Assembly (NCBI RefSeq): GCF_964340395.1 | Contig: NC_135565.1 | Span: 7,391,242 to 7,455,241, forward strand | DNA from: Glandiceps talaboti | Lineage: Eukaryota > Hemichordata > Enteropneusta > Spengelidae | Reading direction: 5' to 3' | Length of the DNA stretch: 64,000 bases | Shown here: in pieces, positions 1 through 10,015 of the stretch | Numbering within the stretch: position 1 is the stretch's first letter | How the letters are laid out: every line of letters starts with the position of its first letter | The notes under the pieces: generated by a model | Databases searched by the model: none | The model's input: only the letters and a program-made list of their open reading frames with translations | Told to the model about the DNA's origin: nothing | Position numbers and translations under genes: made by a program

Positions 1-109
1 ACCTACCCATCATAGCTGCCATGCTGGTAATTACATCATAGTGGGAATTGTACATAAATAAGTACAGGTTTTTTTTTCACTATTTCTGTTCCCAGAATAT
101 ATAATACCG

Positions 110-549
110 TTATTGGATCCTAATGCCGTGAATACATTTAGCTGATAATTCGGGAGCACACTTTGAAATTTCTTTTAATCCATCGATCCCGTATTTTCCG
201 TAGGGTACATTAGCCTCATCATGTAATTGTCTCGCGTTGTTAGGTTTTAAAAGACAACCCGTCTTATTTTATCAAAATCGGGACCTTTATCTAATTTAGC
301 CTTTGCCGTGACGATTGCCCAGGCGCAGCAGATTTCATCCTCATTTTGGATTCGGATGATACATCTCTTACGTAACCGTAGTTTGTCGATATCAACGATA
401 TTTAATTTTTTACCACGCCCACCTATTAAATACGGCACATGTATGATATTCACAATAATACCTTCTTTAATTTCGAAAGCCTCATAGGATTGTAAGACCT
501 TGGCGATTTGAGCAAAAACGAAATCTGTGCCTATGGCATCCACACTCAT
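110..549 (-). pseudogene. Polinton/Maverick-type DNA polymerase B protein, N-terminal fragment, frameshifted
   Basis: The minus strand is open for 100 codons from the Met at 549. After a stop near 247 the next frame continues with about 40 compatible codons to a stop at 110-112. The pattern matches the N-terminal region often found ahead of the type-B polymerase in Polinton/Maverick proteins: a GGRGK-like stretch, then 'LRLRKRCIIRIQNEDE', then 'CAWAIVTAKAKLD'. In the second frame come 'ARQLHDEANVPYGKYGIDGL' and its continuation. No exonuclease or polymerase motifs (DxE, YSDTDS) follow inside the window. The join of two frames marks it as broken. The family assignment is from recognised sequence pattern, not a search. 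Confidence 0.6.
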
Positions 550-1318
550 AAATAGTAAATTAATACCTCTCTGTTACTGTGATGTACGAAGAACTAACCT
601 TACATGATCACTTGGACCCCTTTGTAGAGTACGTAGAGTGTCAAAAATCGTATGAATGATCACAAACTCATCGTGAAGACTTTCATTTGCCCTTAAACCC
701 TTTCTAGGCAGATCAACATTTCTACATTTGACTGCAGTAACTTGTGTTCACTCGCAACACACTCATGCGTCAAAAAATATGTGCACTTTTTCGGTTTTTC
801 AGAATCATACAAGAAATGGCTAAAATAGTTCCAGATATATAAATGTGTTTGAAGTTAAAATTAGTTGTCTGGATAAAAATACCCATGTAGGATCTGTTGT
901 CAGTTGTTGTTAGAACGGTAGCAGCCATAGGTTTCACGCTCCCGTTCAGAACACGTTTAGTTTACTTCTGAACACATGCGACGCCAAACTGAACGCATGC
1001 GACGCGTCCTATGCGTCAAAATGTTTAGAGTGTATGTCAAGCCTTAGCCTATACCACCACCAAGGAAAAATATAAAAAATTGAAAGTTTAAAAAAAATGT
1101 CTGAATGTAAAATACAGTAAAAGTTGAAACATATAAAGTGATATCCACTTAAGCATACCATCACCATGATACAATAATTCTTGTGAAAAATAAAAATAAT
1201 TCTTCAAATACATATTTCACAATGAACTAAAAATAACAAAGACTCGAGTTATCATATATTTACATGGACGTCCTAAAAATAAAAAATGGCCTCGTTCGGC
1301 TTTCATCGTTTTCACTAA
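550..1318. other. no gene recognised
   Basis: AT-rich sequence without a convincing ORF. A cluster of ATGCG/GCATGCG words lies near 950-1020 (for example GAACGCATGCGACGCGTC). Nothing else could be supported. Confidence 0.4.
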
Positions 1319-1771
1319 TTAGGGAGCAGAACGAGCATAATCATAGACAGATTTATCACTGTTTGGACTTGCATTGAATCCACTCGTATCGTAATATGTC
1401 CCTTCATCTACACTAGTGTTTCTATCCTTACATACATCTTGCAAGGCTTTGTCGCTTATTAAACTTAATTCTATACAAAATTTACTTCCTTTATCATCAC
1501 TTATTTTCTTTAAAGCAGTTGGCGCTCGCGACTCTACATCTCTTTGATGTCATTTACCTAAGCCTGTAGGTACTTGTGCGCTTGCCGTGGACGAATGTCC
1601 AATACTAAACTTATCTAGTTCTGCTAGACGGAGTACTTTCTTATGTACCCCAAGTTTGGGAGGTGCACTCTTCGTTGTGACGGGTGTAACCTAGTCGAGA
1701 AATCTAACCTTAGCTTTAGGTCTTACTGACTGTGAAGCTACAATAGTTTTAAGGAGTCCTGGATGTATCAT
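1319..1771 (-). pseudogene. decayed unknown ORF, probably part of the same virus-like element
   Basis: Reading the minus strand from the Met at 1771 gives about 150 codons of protein-like sequence ending in TAA at 1319-1321, with only two in-frame stops (TAG near 1694, TGA near 1545). The composition is coding-like: basic N-terminal part ('SVRPKAKVRFLD', 'GVHKKVLRLAELDKFSIG'), then an acidic, Asp/Ser-rich tail ('DEGTYYDTSGFNASPNSDKS'). The same frame stays mostly open upstream to about 1850. No family was recognised. Its orientation, spacing and state of decay match the polymerase fragment at 110-549, so a common origin is inferred only. Confidence 0.4.
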
Positions 1772-1859
1772 CCGTTTTAACAATGGTTGGGACTTTAGTT
1801 TTGATTATACTTTTGGTGGGGGTTGCGGAGAATAACAGCCTTAATTGGGCTAACCATCT

Positions 1860-2930
1860 ATACCCTAATGTAAAGGAAAAAGATCCTAATCACACAAACA
1901 CACATTAATTCTTTCGCATTTATACATAGAGCTCTAGGACGTTTACTTTCACACTCCTTCATTATAGTGACTTGTCACTCCTACACAGGATATTCTTCTT
2001 CATTTAAGTCATTCAGGTATATCGGATCAGAATTAGTTGAATAGCGCTGCCACCGTTGCCTTGCTAGTTATCTTAACAGGGTTATCCTTAAGGTATTCTT
2101 TTGTATCCTCATTCAGATTTCCTTCTTCCTCCCAAGTATTATGTTTCGTCGAAAACCCTCTCCACTTATTTTAATATTGTACTTTCCCATTCGTATATCG
2201 TTCATACAGATGAATCGATACAATTCAGAAATCATAATCATATTTGTAACGGTCCTTCAACTGATTGTATCGCTATTAATTAGACAAAAAAAACTCCCGA
2301 TCTCCTAGCCATTCAGAGAATCAACACCCATATGTCAATGTAACTATTGAACATACTTTCCCAAACAAAAGGCAACAAAACACTTTTAAGTTGACTATCT
2401 TTAAGCTAAAAATAAAATCATACCATCCCTTGGGTCATCTCAACTATAAATCGACCTCTCCTTGGGTCATTAAAACTTTCTTTACATTAAATCGAGACAG
2501 CTACAACGTTATCGGCATCTTTAACTCAGTCAAAACATTTTCTCGAGAACGCTTCAATAGACTATAAATTCTGTGAATGACAGTGATCAAATGTTGTGCC
2601 CCTAATTATGAGCAATAATTTATTCCCGGCCGAAAGTGTATCGTTTCTAAGTCTGTCTATATCTCAAAAACTTTAGGCATAATTTTGTTCTTCTGTGTTC
2701 AAAACATTCTTAACTTTGAATAAACCAATTTAAGTCCTTGTAACTGAAGATTGATTCGTTTAACCATGGAGGGTCCCTTATATTCATCCATTAAAAGACA
2801 ATGAGAAACTTCAAATCGACCATTCCTCGGTCATTTTTACATAACACTGGCCATCGTCTGGGCCATCTTACTTTCAAAACCACATATAAAAACTTGAAAA
2901 CTTAAGGATTTCTCATGTCGTGATCTTTTG
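1860..2930. other. decayed coding traces, otherwise no gene recognised
   Basis: Short minus-strand stretches around 1905-2125 read like degraded protein, for example 'NEDTKEYLKDNPVKITSKA' followed in the next frame by 'SDPIYLNDLNEEEYPV', but they carry stops and frameshifts. From 2300 to 2930 several short words recur (CCTTGGGTCAT, TCGACC, GGTCAT) without clear periodicity. Confidence 0.3.
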
Positions 2931-3566
2931 GTTGAAAGACTACGATTTGTCAATAATTTGAAATAATATTATTCACAAAAATACCATTTAATTTTAATAG
3001 GAGTACTGTGCAATTTGAGTAATAATCATTATAAATAATTTTGATTATAATTAAACATGATGTATCGATAAAAGTATCCACTTACTTGGTTTTAGCCATC
3101 TCTCTCTCTGTTCACTGTATGTGACTACTATGTAATTTTGACATGGTTTGCTAATGTCTGCAACTTTGAGATCATTCCCATCTGCTGGCGTACAACCGGA
3201 AAATTACACAAATCAAGAATGCATGGTATAGGAATGGTCAGTGATTTCATATGTGATTTAAATGAATATGTGGTGTAACTGCTGCCCAAATTTAATTTAA
3301 CACAAAACTTGATCTTTGTGATACACAATAAACATAATGACAGTAGTTCATTTAACCGTGGAACCCCAAAGCACGTAAATAAGGATCAGCGGACCAACTT
3401 TTACCCAGTTCCCGAAATGCGAAAATGGCAATTACAATTACAATTACAATTTTGAATAGATAACTTTAATTTACTACAGTAACTTAGGAGACATATATAT
3501 CACAATTTGAAAGATCGTTGTGGCATTGGGTATTTTTAATCACCGTTAAGTTATTCTTCAATTTAA

Positions 3567-3884
3567 TTAGTTTGTAGTGTCTAATTCAGCATACTTCATT
3601 TTCAGCTCATTTGCTGTTACTTTTTTCAACACATTTCTCTTGGTTAGAGAAAAATCCCAAAGAATGCATGATTCCACTGGAATTTCATCTAGCCATGGAT
3701 GTCTGTTGGTTTCAGCACCATGATATGCTTCTTTCCATCCAGTATTATATGTGCCTACTAACCAGTGGATCTTCAGCTGGGTGTCATTCCTTTCTATTAC
3801 TTTTCCAATCTGTAGCCTGGCATCGTTGCTTGGTGCCCACACTGCAACTAACATATTAGCATTAATGCTACTATAGTCCTCCAT
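3567..3884 (-). CDS. module C, copy in unit iii: small beta-barrel-like C-terminal domain, 105 codons
   Basis: The most complete copy of module C. It begins 'MEDYSSINANMLVAVWAP' and contains 'QIGKVIERNDTQLKIHWLVG', 'GWKEAYHG', 'PWLDEIPVESCILWDFSLT' and ends 'LKMKYAELDTTN'. The frame is open upstream of this Met to a possible acceptor (TTTTTATAG near 3945) preceding 'VTIGQQGKEDP', so it is probably the last exon of a spliced gene rather than a separate gene. The alternation of short hydrophobic strands with a WxxGxY..W core suggests a chromo/Tudor/SH3-like fold. That is inference; no family was confirmed. Copies lie at 5440-5790 and 6754-7020. Confidence 0.45.
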   Translation of the reverse strand: MEDYSSINANMLVAVWAPSNDARLQIGKVIERNDTQLKIHWLVGTYNTGWKEAYHGAETNRHPWLDEIPVESCILWDFSLTKRNVLKKVTANELKMKYAELDTTN

Positions 3885-4487
3885 TTCTTGAACTGGTGCT
3901 AATGGGTCTTCTTTACCTTGCTGACCTATTGTTACCTATAAAAACAATTGGGGAAAGGGCTTACTTAGATATTGAAAGCATTATCCATCTAGATATCAAC
4001 AATCTGAGATTAGAAATAGAATGACAATTTGGTATGTCTGGTATCCTGTGGACAGTTTCTGAAAATCATTACAAAGACTACGATTTGTCAATAATTTGAA
4101 ATAATATTATTCAAAAAAATACCATTTAATTTTAAAAGGAGTACTGTACAATTTTAGTAAAAATCATTAGAAATACTTTTAATTAAAATTATACAAAATC
4201 CATCGATAAAATAATCCGCTTATTTGGTTTTAGCCATCTCTCTCTCTGTTCACTGTTTCCGCTATGTATATTTTGGACATCGTTTGCTAATGTCTGAAAC
4301 TTTGAGATCATACCCATCTGCTGGCGTAGAACCGGAAAATTACACAAATCAAGAATGCATGGTTTAGGAATGGTCAGTGATTTCATATGTGATTTAAATG
4401 AATCTGTGGTGTAACTGCTGCCCAAATTTAATTTAACACAAAACTTGATCTTTGCGATACACAATAAACATAGTGACAATGGTTGAT

Positions 4488-4717
4488 TTAACCATGGAAC
4501 TCCAAAGCACGTAAATAACGATCAGCGGACCAACTTTTACCCAGTTCCCGAAATGCGAAAATGGCATAGTCCATGGCTCCGTAACCAAAATCTAATAAAA
4601 GTTCAATACAAGGCGCTGCTCTACGTCTTCTACGAAACATGCACGCATTAATAGTATAAAATGATATAGCACCGTATATCAAATCTTTGTAATCCAGATC
4701 GGAAAAACGAGACTAGA
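4488..4717 (-). pseudogene. module B, distal part (unit iii)
   Basis: Minus-strand frame with 'YGAISFYTINACMFRRRRR', 'CIELLLDFGYGAMDYAIFAF' and 'ELGKSWSADRYLRALEFHG', ending in a stop at 4488-4490. It is nearly identical to 6418-6623 and related to 8262-8480. The 5' part of this unit has been separated from it by the kinase fragment at 4717-5215. No family recognised. Confidence 0.45.
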
Positions 4718-5215
4718 GTATCCTTTGTTACCAATACATTGGCTGGTTTAATGTCTCTGTGTATGATTCCATTACAATGCATGTAAGAAACAGCCTGGCA
4801 AAGTTGACTGGCAACATACGGTTTATTATGTATTTTGAAGTTTGCTCCTGTAAAGAGAACTTCTTCAAGATTTGCTCCATTTATATATTCAGAAATGATA
4901 TATAGTTGGTTCTTTTCAGTTCCAACAGCCATGAGTTGAACTATGTTGGGATGCCTTATTCTGCTATGGACTTCAATTTCCCTCTTCACACGGTTCTGGA
5001 AAAGTTTCACATTTCTCACATTTATTTGTTTAATGGCTATATATGTTCCTGCCCAGCTCCCTCTGTAGACTACACCAAATGTCCCCCTACCAATCTCATC
5101 CTTTTTACTGTATTTGACATCACTCATCTGTACAGAAGGAATACCTGAACTGCTGCTACTGCACTGCTTCCTCTCACAGTGACTGGTTTCAACATTCGAG
5201 ACACGATCTCCTGTT
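4717..5215 (-). pseudogene. truncated protein kinase domain inserted within module B
   Basis: An intronless stretch of about 165 codons. It contains the N lobe and start of the C lobe of a protein kinase: glycine loop 'IGRGTFGVVYRG', ATP-anchoring lysine in 'YIAIKQI', a helix-C glutamate in 'REIEVHSRIRHPNIVQL', hinge 'YIISEYINGANLEEVL' and catalytic loop 'HRDIKPANVLV'. The sequence then stops abruptly before any DFG motif, running into module B sequence. The activation segment and rest of the C lobe are missing, so it cannot encode an active kinase. The features resemble tyrosine-kinase-like or RIPK-like serine/threonine kinases. Both borders are copies of the same B sequence (a GTCTCGTTTTTCCGATCTGG word occurs on each side), which suggests insertion or template switching inside the array. 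Confidence 0.7.
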
Positions 5216-5350
5216 TCACGCATTAATAGTATAAAATGATATAGCACCGTATATTAAATCTTTATAATCCAGATCGGAAAAACGAGACAAATAATCATGC
5301 GTTTGCCATTCGTCAGATAAAGGGACGAGTAACTGAAAGCATTTAGGGTA
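5215..5350 (-). pseudogene. module B, proximal part (unit iii)
   Basis: Minus-strand frame reading 'LSDEWQTHDYLSRFSDLDYK' and 'DLIYGAISFYTINA', then running directly into the kinase fragment at about 5215. The equivalent stretch is present at 6590-6690 and 8400-8500. It overlaps in content with the start of 4488-4717, so about 65 bp of module B is present on both sides of the kinase. Confidence 0.45.
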
Positions 5351-5439
5351 GCATTTTACTACAGTAACTTAAGAGACATATATATATCACAATTGGAAAG
5401 GTTGTTGTGACATGGGGTATTTTTAATCACCTTTTAATT

Positions 5440-5790
5440 TTTTTTTCAATTTCATTAGTTTGTAGTATCTAATTCAACATACTTCATTTTCAGCTCATTT
5501 GCTGTTACTTTTTTTCAACACATTTCTCTTGGTTAGAGAAAAATCCCAAAGAATGCATGATTCAACAGGAATTTCGTGTAGCTATGGGTGTCTGTTGGTT
5601 ACAGCACCATGATACGCTTCTTTCTATCCAGTATTGTATGTGCCTACTAGCCAATGAATCTTCAGCTGGCCATGGGTGTCATTCCTTTTTACTACTTTGC
5701 CAATCTGTGGCCTGGCATCGTTACTTGGTGCCCACACTGCAACTAACATATCAGCATTAATGCTGCTATAGTCCTCCATTTCTTGAACAA
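5440..5790 (-). pseudogene. module C, copy in unit ii, disrupted
   Basis: Clear copy of the 3567-3884 module on the minus strand (same 'SSINADMLVAVWAPSNDARP' region read from 5780 downward) but with frame-breaking changes in the WLVG/TYNTG and GWKEAYHG parts, so no single long frame survives. The plus-strand ORF at 5557-5760 is its antisense shadow. Confidence 0.5.
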
Positions 5791-6417
5791 TCATTAAAAA
5801 TAGCTTTAATTAAAATTAAACAGTGTGTATCAATAAAAGAATCCACTTACTTGGTTTTAGCCATCTGTCTCTCTCTGTTCACTGTGACCGCTATGTATAT
5901 TTTGGACATGGTTTGCTACTGTCTGCAACTTTGAGATCATTCCCATCAGCTGGTGTAGAACCGGAAAATTACACAAATCAAGAATGCATGGTTTAGGAAT
6001 GGTCAGTTATTTCATATGTGATTTAAATGAATCTGTGGTGTAACTAGTACTGCTGCCCAAATTTAATTTTACACAAAACTTGATCTTTGTGATACATAAT
6101 AAATATAGTGACAATGGTTGATTTAACCCTGGAACCCCAAAGCATAATGTTGTAATCAATGCCGAGGTTATGTTGTCTTACCTGAACTGACTAACGTCAT
6201 GCTAAACAACTTCGTCTTTGGTGTGGCTCTGTTGATGCAGGCTTGAGTATACTACTTTGTATGTCTTACATCAACACTTGCTGTAATCCGTCTTACGGGA
6301 TTTTCCAGGGTGATACATTTATATACCAATCAGTCCTCCATCGTTGATGGCGTCCTGATGGGTTGTTCCATTATTGCTATAGTACGGTTTCCAGAGGGGC
6401 ACTGGAAACCGTTCATA

Positions 6418-6623
6418 CAACAATAAGGATCAGCGGACCAACATTTACCCAGTTCCCGAAATGCGAAAATGGCATAGTCCATGGTTCCATAACCAAAATC
6501 TAATAAAAGTTCAATACAACGCGCCGCTCTATGTCTTCTATGATACATGCACGCATTAATAGTATAAAATGATATAGCATCGTATAATAAATCTTTATAA
6601 TCCAGATCGGAAAGACGAGACAA
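6418..6623 (-). pseudogene. module B copy (unit ii)
   Basis: Minus-strand frame 'MSRLSDLDYKDLLYDAISFY', 'HRRHRAARCIELLLDFGYG' and 'AIFAFRELGKCWSADPYC', then unrelated sequence at about 6410. The following 250 bp (6150-6410) is not found in the other units and looks like a secondary insertion or replaced spacer. Confidence 0.45.
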
Positions 6624-6753
6624 ATAATCATGCGTTTGCTATTCGTCAGATAAAGGGACGAGTAACTGAAAGCATTTAGGGTAGCATTTTACTACAGTAA
6701 CTTAAAAAACATGTATATCACAATTTGAAAGGTTGTTGTGACATGAGGTATTT

Positions 6754-7020
6754 TTAATCACCTTTTAAGTTTCTCTTTGTTAGAGAAAAATCCCACAGAA
6801 TACAAGATTCCACTGGAATTTCATCAAGCCATGGATGTATGTTGGTTCCAGCACCATGATACGCTTCTTTCCACCCAGTATTATATGTGCCTACTAGCCA
6901 GTGGATCTTCAGCTGGGTGTCATTCCTTTCTACTACTTTGCCAATCTGTGGCCTGGAATCGTTGCTTGGTGCCCACACAGCAACTAACATATCAGCATTA
7001 ATGCTGCTATAGTCCTCCAT
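6754..7020 (-). CDS. module C copy (unit i), 88 codons, truncated C-terminus
   Basis: Starts 'MEDYSSINADMLVAVWAPSN' and follows the unit iii copy closely ('QIGKVVERNDTQLKIHWLVG', 'PWLDEIPVESCILWDFSLTK') but ends after 'RNLKGD', lacking the 'YAELDTTN' tail. It is open upstream through 'QQGKEDPPAPVQE' to a possible splice acceptor (TTTTAATAG near 7065). Same interpretation as 3567-3884. Confidence 0.4.
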   Translation of the reverse strand: MEDYSSINADMLVAVWAPSNDSRPQIGKVVERNDTQLKIHWLVGTYNTGWKEAYHGAGTNIHPWLDEIPVESCILWDFSLTKRNLKGD

Positions 7021-7410
7021 TTCTTGAACTGGTGCTGGTGGGTCTTCTTTTCCTTGCTGTCCTATTAAAACAATTGGAGAGGTGGCTTACTTAGACATTG
7101 AAAGCATTATCCATCTTCAAATCAACAGTCTGAAATTAGAAAATGAATGACAATTTTTTATGGTTTTCAGAGTTTATATATCATGCAGGGTGTTTGCCAA
7201 GTTTTGAGGGGCTAAGGTAAATGGTTTTGGAAATACTGTCATATAACTACTGTCCCCTTAACGGATTACTGAGGGTCACTGGAAACCGTTCATACAACTA
7301 TTACGTCCCGTAGTAGTTGAAATTGTTGAAACTTGTTTTTCCTAAGTTCGACTCTGTGTTGAAGTTCTTCAGCTAACGCATGTTCAATGGTACGTAAATT
7401 GTTAGTGATA

Positions 7411-8192
7411 TCAGTCATGAAAAGTACAGAAACGTTCAGTCTTCCATATATTGTCTATATGTAGATCAGTCAATTTTTGAACAGTGCTTAGGTCCGTAAT
7501 AACATGACGCATACCTTTACTTTGAATTGATAAACGGTGTTCTATAGCTTGCACGTGTGTCGCCAAAGTTGTAACATCCTTAGTAGTAGCAGTACCAAAT
7601 AGAGTTTTCGAAATACGCCCGATCATCAGCGGCAAAACTGCAGAACGTTTGTTACGACTGAAAGTGTCAAATTCACCCGACGCGATGCGATGCTTCGGTG
7701 TTGTCATTATGTCAATTTCGATCAGTGTATGCCTTAAACTCTTCATTTGCCTATGTAGCCTGTCCAAGAAGGCACCCAGCGCCTCCAAATAATAATCACA
7801 TCGGATATCTAAATTCGAAGAACACATCATAGACGGGTAAACCCATGAGGATAACTCGTTCACCTGAGAGTCATTCATCCATTGCACTGCAAAGGTGAAC
7901 GTCCACTGCGATGGCGACGCCTCCAATACACCAATTCGTTGAAACATAACGCTACATAGAAATTGAAAATATTGTCTCCTGGATACAATTGCATAATGTA
8001 ATGATAAATATCATCTTCAGAATCATCGCGATTCGTAGGTTCATTCGCGATTTCCATATGTTGTGAAGGTGAATACAATGGGCCAACGGGAATAGGAAAT
8101 TTACACAAATCAAGATTGCATGATTTAGGAATGGTTAATATGCAATTTGAATAAATCCGACGTGTAATTAATGCCCAAATTTGATTTAACAC
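7411..8192 (-). pseudogene. envelope/fusogen-like ORF, frameshifted (unit i, module A plus extension)
   Basis: Two overlapping minus-strand frames (8192-7875, then 7947-7411) form one decayed gene joined by a frameshift near 7900. The first frame contains module A, rich in Cys and short hydrophobic pieces. The second has a basic RNKR motif at about residues 102-105, a possible furin-type cleavage site. It is followed at once by a hydrophobic, Gly/Ala-containing stretch and a coiled-coil-like heptad region. That architecture is typical of class I viral or errantivirus/baculovirus F-type membrane fusion proteins in endogenous elements. No transmembrane anchor is visible before the stop at 7411, so the copy is incomplete as well as broken. 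Assignment is by architecture only. Confidence 0.45.
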
Positions 8193-8261
8193 AAAACTTG
8201 ATCTTTGTGATACAAAGTAAATATAGTGTCAGTGGTTGATTAAATTTTGGAACCATATTAC

Positions 8262-8844
8262 GTAAATAAGGATCAGCTGACCATCTCTTTCACAGCTTCC
8301 GAAGTGCGAGAATGGCATTTTCGGTTATTTCATAGCCAAAATCTAGCACAAGTGCAATACAGCGTGCCGCTCTACGTCTTCTACAATACATGCGCGCATA
8401 ACAGTATAGAATGAAATAGCAGCTTGGAGTAAATCATTATTAGCAAGGTCGGAAAAACGAGAAAAATAATCATGCGTTCGCCATTCATCAGAATAAAAGG
8501 ACGAGCAGCTGAAAGCATTGAGGGTTAGCAAACAATATAGAATGGAAGATGCAGTTATGGTCATCCTCATTCGTGAGATGATCAATGATAAAAGCAAGAA
8601 AAGAATGATGGTCATGATATACCGCATAATTATAAGGTGCGACTGCCCTATAGTCAAACTCACCCTCTACCAAATCATTCCAAGAACTCCTGTTATTTTC
8701 GTACATAGAGAGCAGTTTCCCTGCCGTGTTACCATTCTTTAAAGCCAACCTGAAGGTGTAAAATTGGGCTGCCATGTCAAAAATAAGGGATATATCGAAG
8801 TATGAATTACGTCGTCGTATGTATATGTATGACTTGTCATCCAT
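8262..8844 (-). pseudogene. unknown element protein with module B as its C-terminal part, frameshifted
   Basis: Starts at the Met at 8844 ('MDDKSYIYIRRRNSYFDISL') and runs about 118 codons to a stop at 8488. The frame then shifts and module B follows ('SDEWRTHDYFSRFSDL', 'LLQAAISFYTVMRA') down to about 8262. Several aromatic and His/Asp-rich segments but no recognised domain. Because B always follows this sequence only in unit i, this is probably the fullest version of the gene whose 3' end was multiplied in the array. Antisense ORF 8518-8742 is a shadow. Confidence 0.4.
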
Positions 8845-8869
8845 GATGAGAAGAGGAGCTGATGCTGTG

Positions 8870-8950
8870 TTCTTCCATTAGTTGAACTTTGTCGAATTTA
8901 GAATTTTTGGTGTTGATTCGGTCGAATATTTGTTTACTGATTTTGCCTTT
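8870..8950 (-). mobile_element. tiny Penelope-like reverse transcriptase scrap
   Basis: About 75 bp reading 'GKISKQIFDRINTKNSKFDK' on the minus strand, matching the 'GKISKQILDRINTKILYSTK' segment of the Penelope-like copy at 14164-14880. Nothing else of the element is present; the flanking frame ('TTGFKFSKYTRALL') is unrelated. Confidence 0.5.
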
Positions 8951-9164
8951 CTTTCTAAGCAGGGCTCTGGTGTACTTTGAGAATTTAAAACCTGTCGTAA
9001 ATGTCTTACACTTCTCCAAGACTGTTGCCACATATCTTTTGAGGTGATTTCTTCGCATCTGAGTTGTACGCTCGTCACGTCAAAAACATTTTCGGAGAAT
9101 TCTGTCGTCGACAGTGTGACATGTGTAGATGGGAATAGTGTAATTGACTTGTTACGGTGCATGA

Positions 9165-10010
9165 CCTTTCGAGGTTAAAATCGGGGGATGTGAAGATAAC
9201 CGACACTGTCGTCTTCGTGTACAAATTCTAGATGAGATTACTTTTCATTGTTGGGACATTCTCCATTGGTAGGAGTGTAAGATGTACATTGAAATCGTTT
9301 CCACAATGAATGTATTGCTGGTTCGAATGTCACCGTACAGCCGAAACATGTATTGTCTGTGTAACCTTCACAGCTATGGATTTCGTGCACTACAAAAAGG
9401 AAGGAAATTATTCGTGTCAGTTCATTCCATTGTCCCGCAAGCATATCGAATTTTTTTTATCTCAACTGGTACATTAAGTAAACACTCAAGTCGTGTATTA
9501 AATCATAACGATAACAAACACGCTTACTGTAAGACAACTACTCTGGTTTTGAACGGTTTAGACGGTGATGGACAACCAAAGGTTAATGGGACATCGTTTT
9601 CAACAATAGCAGCAACTTCAGTAAATCATTTGACTATGTAAATTTTGTATGATTATATTCACCAAGTGCTAAGCTGTAATAGGTTGTTTACAGTATTTAA
9701 TCTGATATGCCAACTTTCCGTCTACAACATCTCTGATATTTGCTAAGATGAAAAATTTGCTACCTTACTAAGACAAAACCAGAAAGGATACAGAAATCTA
9801 TTTTGAGGAATAGAAGCTATTGCAAATGCCCCTGAAAGTTAGTTATATCTCGAAAGAAGACACACTATCTAACTAACTAACAATCAGACAGAATAAAATT
9901 ATGCTGGATGACCAAAGAGTTAATAACACAACTTATATTGAAAACAGTTTTGTATTCAATGGGTACATGTAATTAATCTGAAAGACAAATTTGAAGATTG
10001 TTGAAAACAA
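9165..10010. other. no gene supported
   Basis: Contains overlapping frames on both strands (plus 9282-9641, minus 9238-9444) with no recognisable domain, splice-site support or paralogue in the window. I could not decide whether either is coding. Confidence 0.3.
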
Positions 10011-10015
10011 GTTAC

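Larger units (their letters stand above)
3060..8844 (-). repeat. four-unit tandem array of modules B, A and C
   Basis: Reading the minus strand from high to low coordinates, three sequence modules recur in the order B-A-C. Unit i: B 8480-8260, A 8240-7960, C 7030-6745. Unit ii: B 6640-6410, A 6140-5800, C 5790-5440. Unit iii: B 5350-5215 and 4717-4500 (split by a kinase fragment), A 4490-4080, C 3960-3550. Unit iv: B 3430-3345, A 3345-3060. Unit i keeps extra sequence between A and C (an envelope-like ORF) that the others have lost. Exon-like borders are kept: a GTAAGT donor after A (near 3090, 4225, 5850) and a TAG acceptor before C (near 3945, 7065). The identity between units is high by eye. 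This could be a multi-exon gene of a virus-like element amplified in tandem. Confidence 0.65.

Noticed and set aside
4648-5247. Intact kinase gene
   Set aside because: The domain stops before the activation segment and its last residues are module B sequence in another frame.
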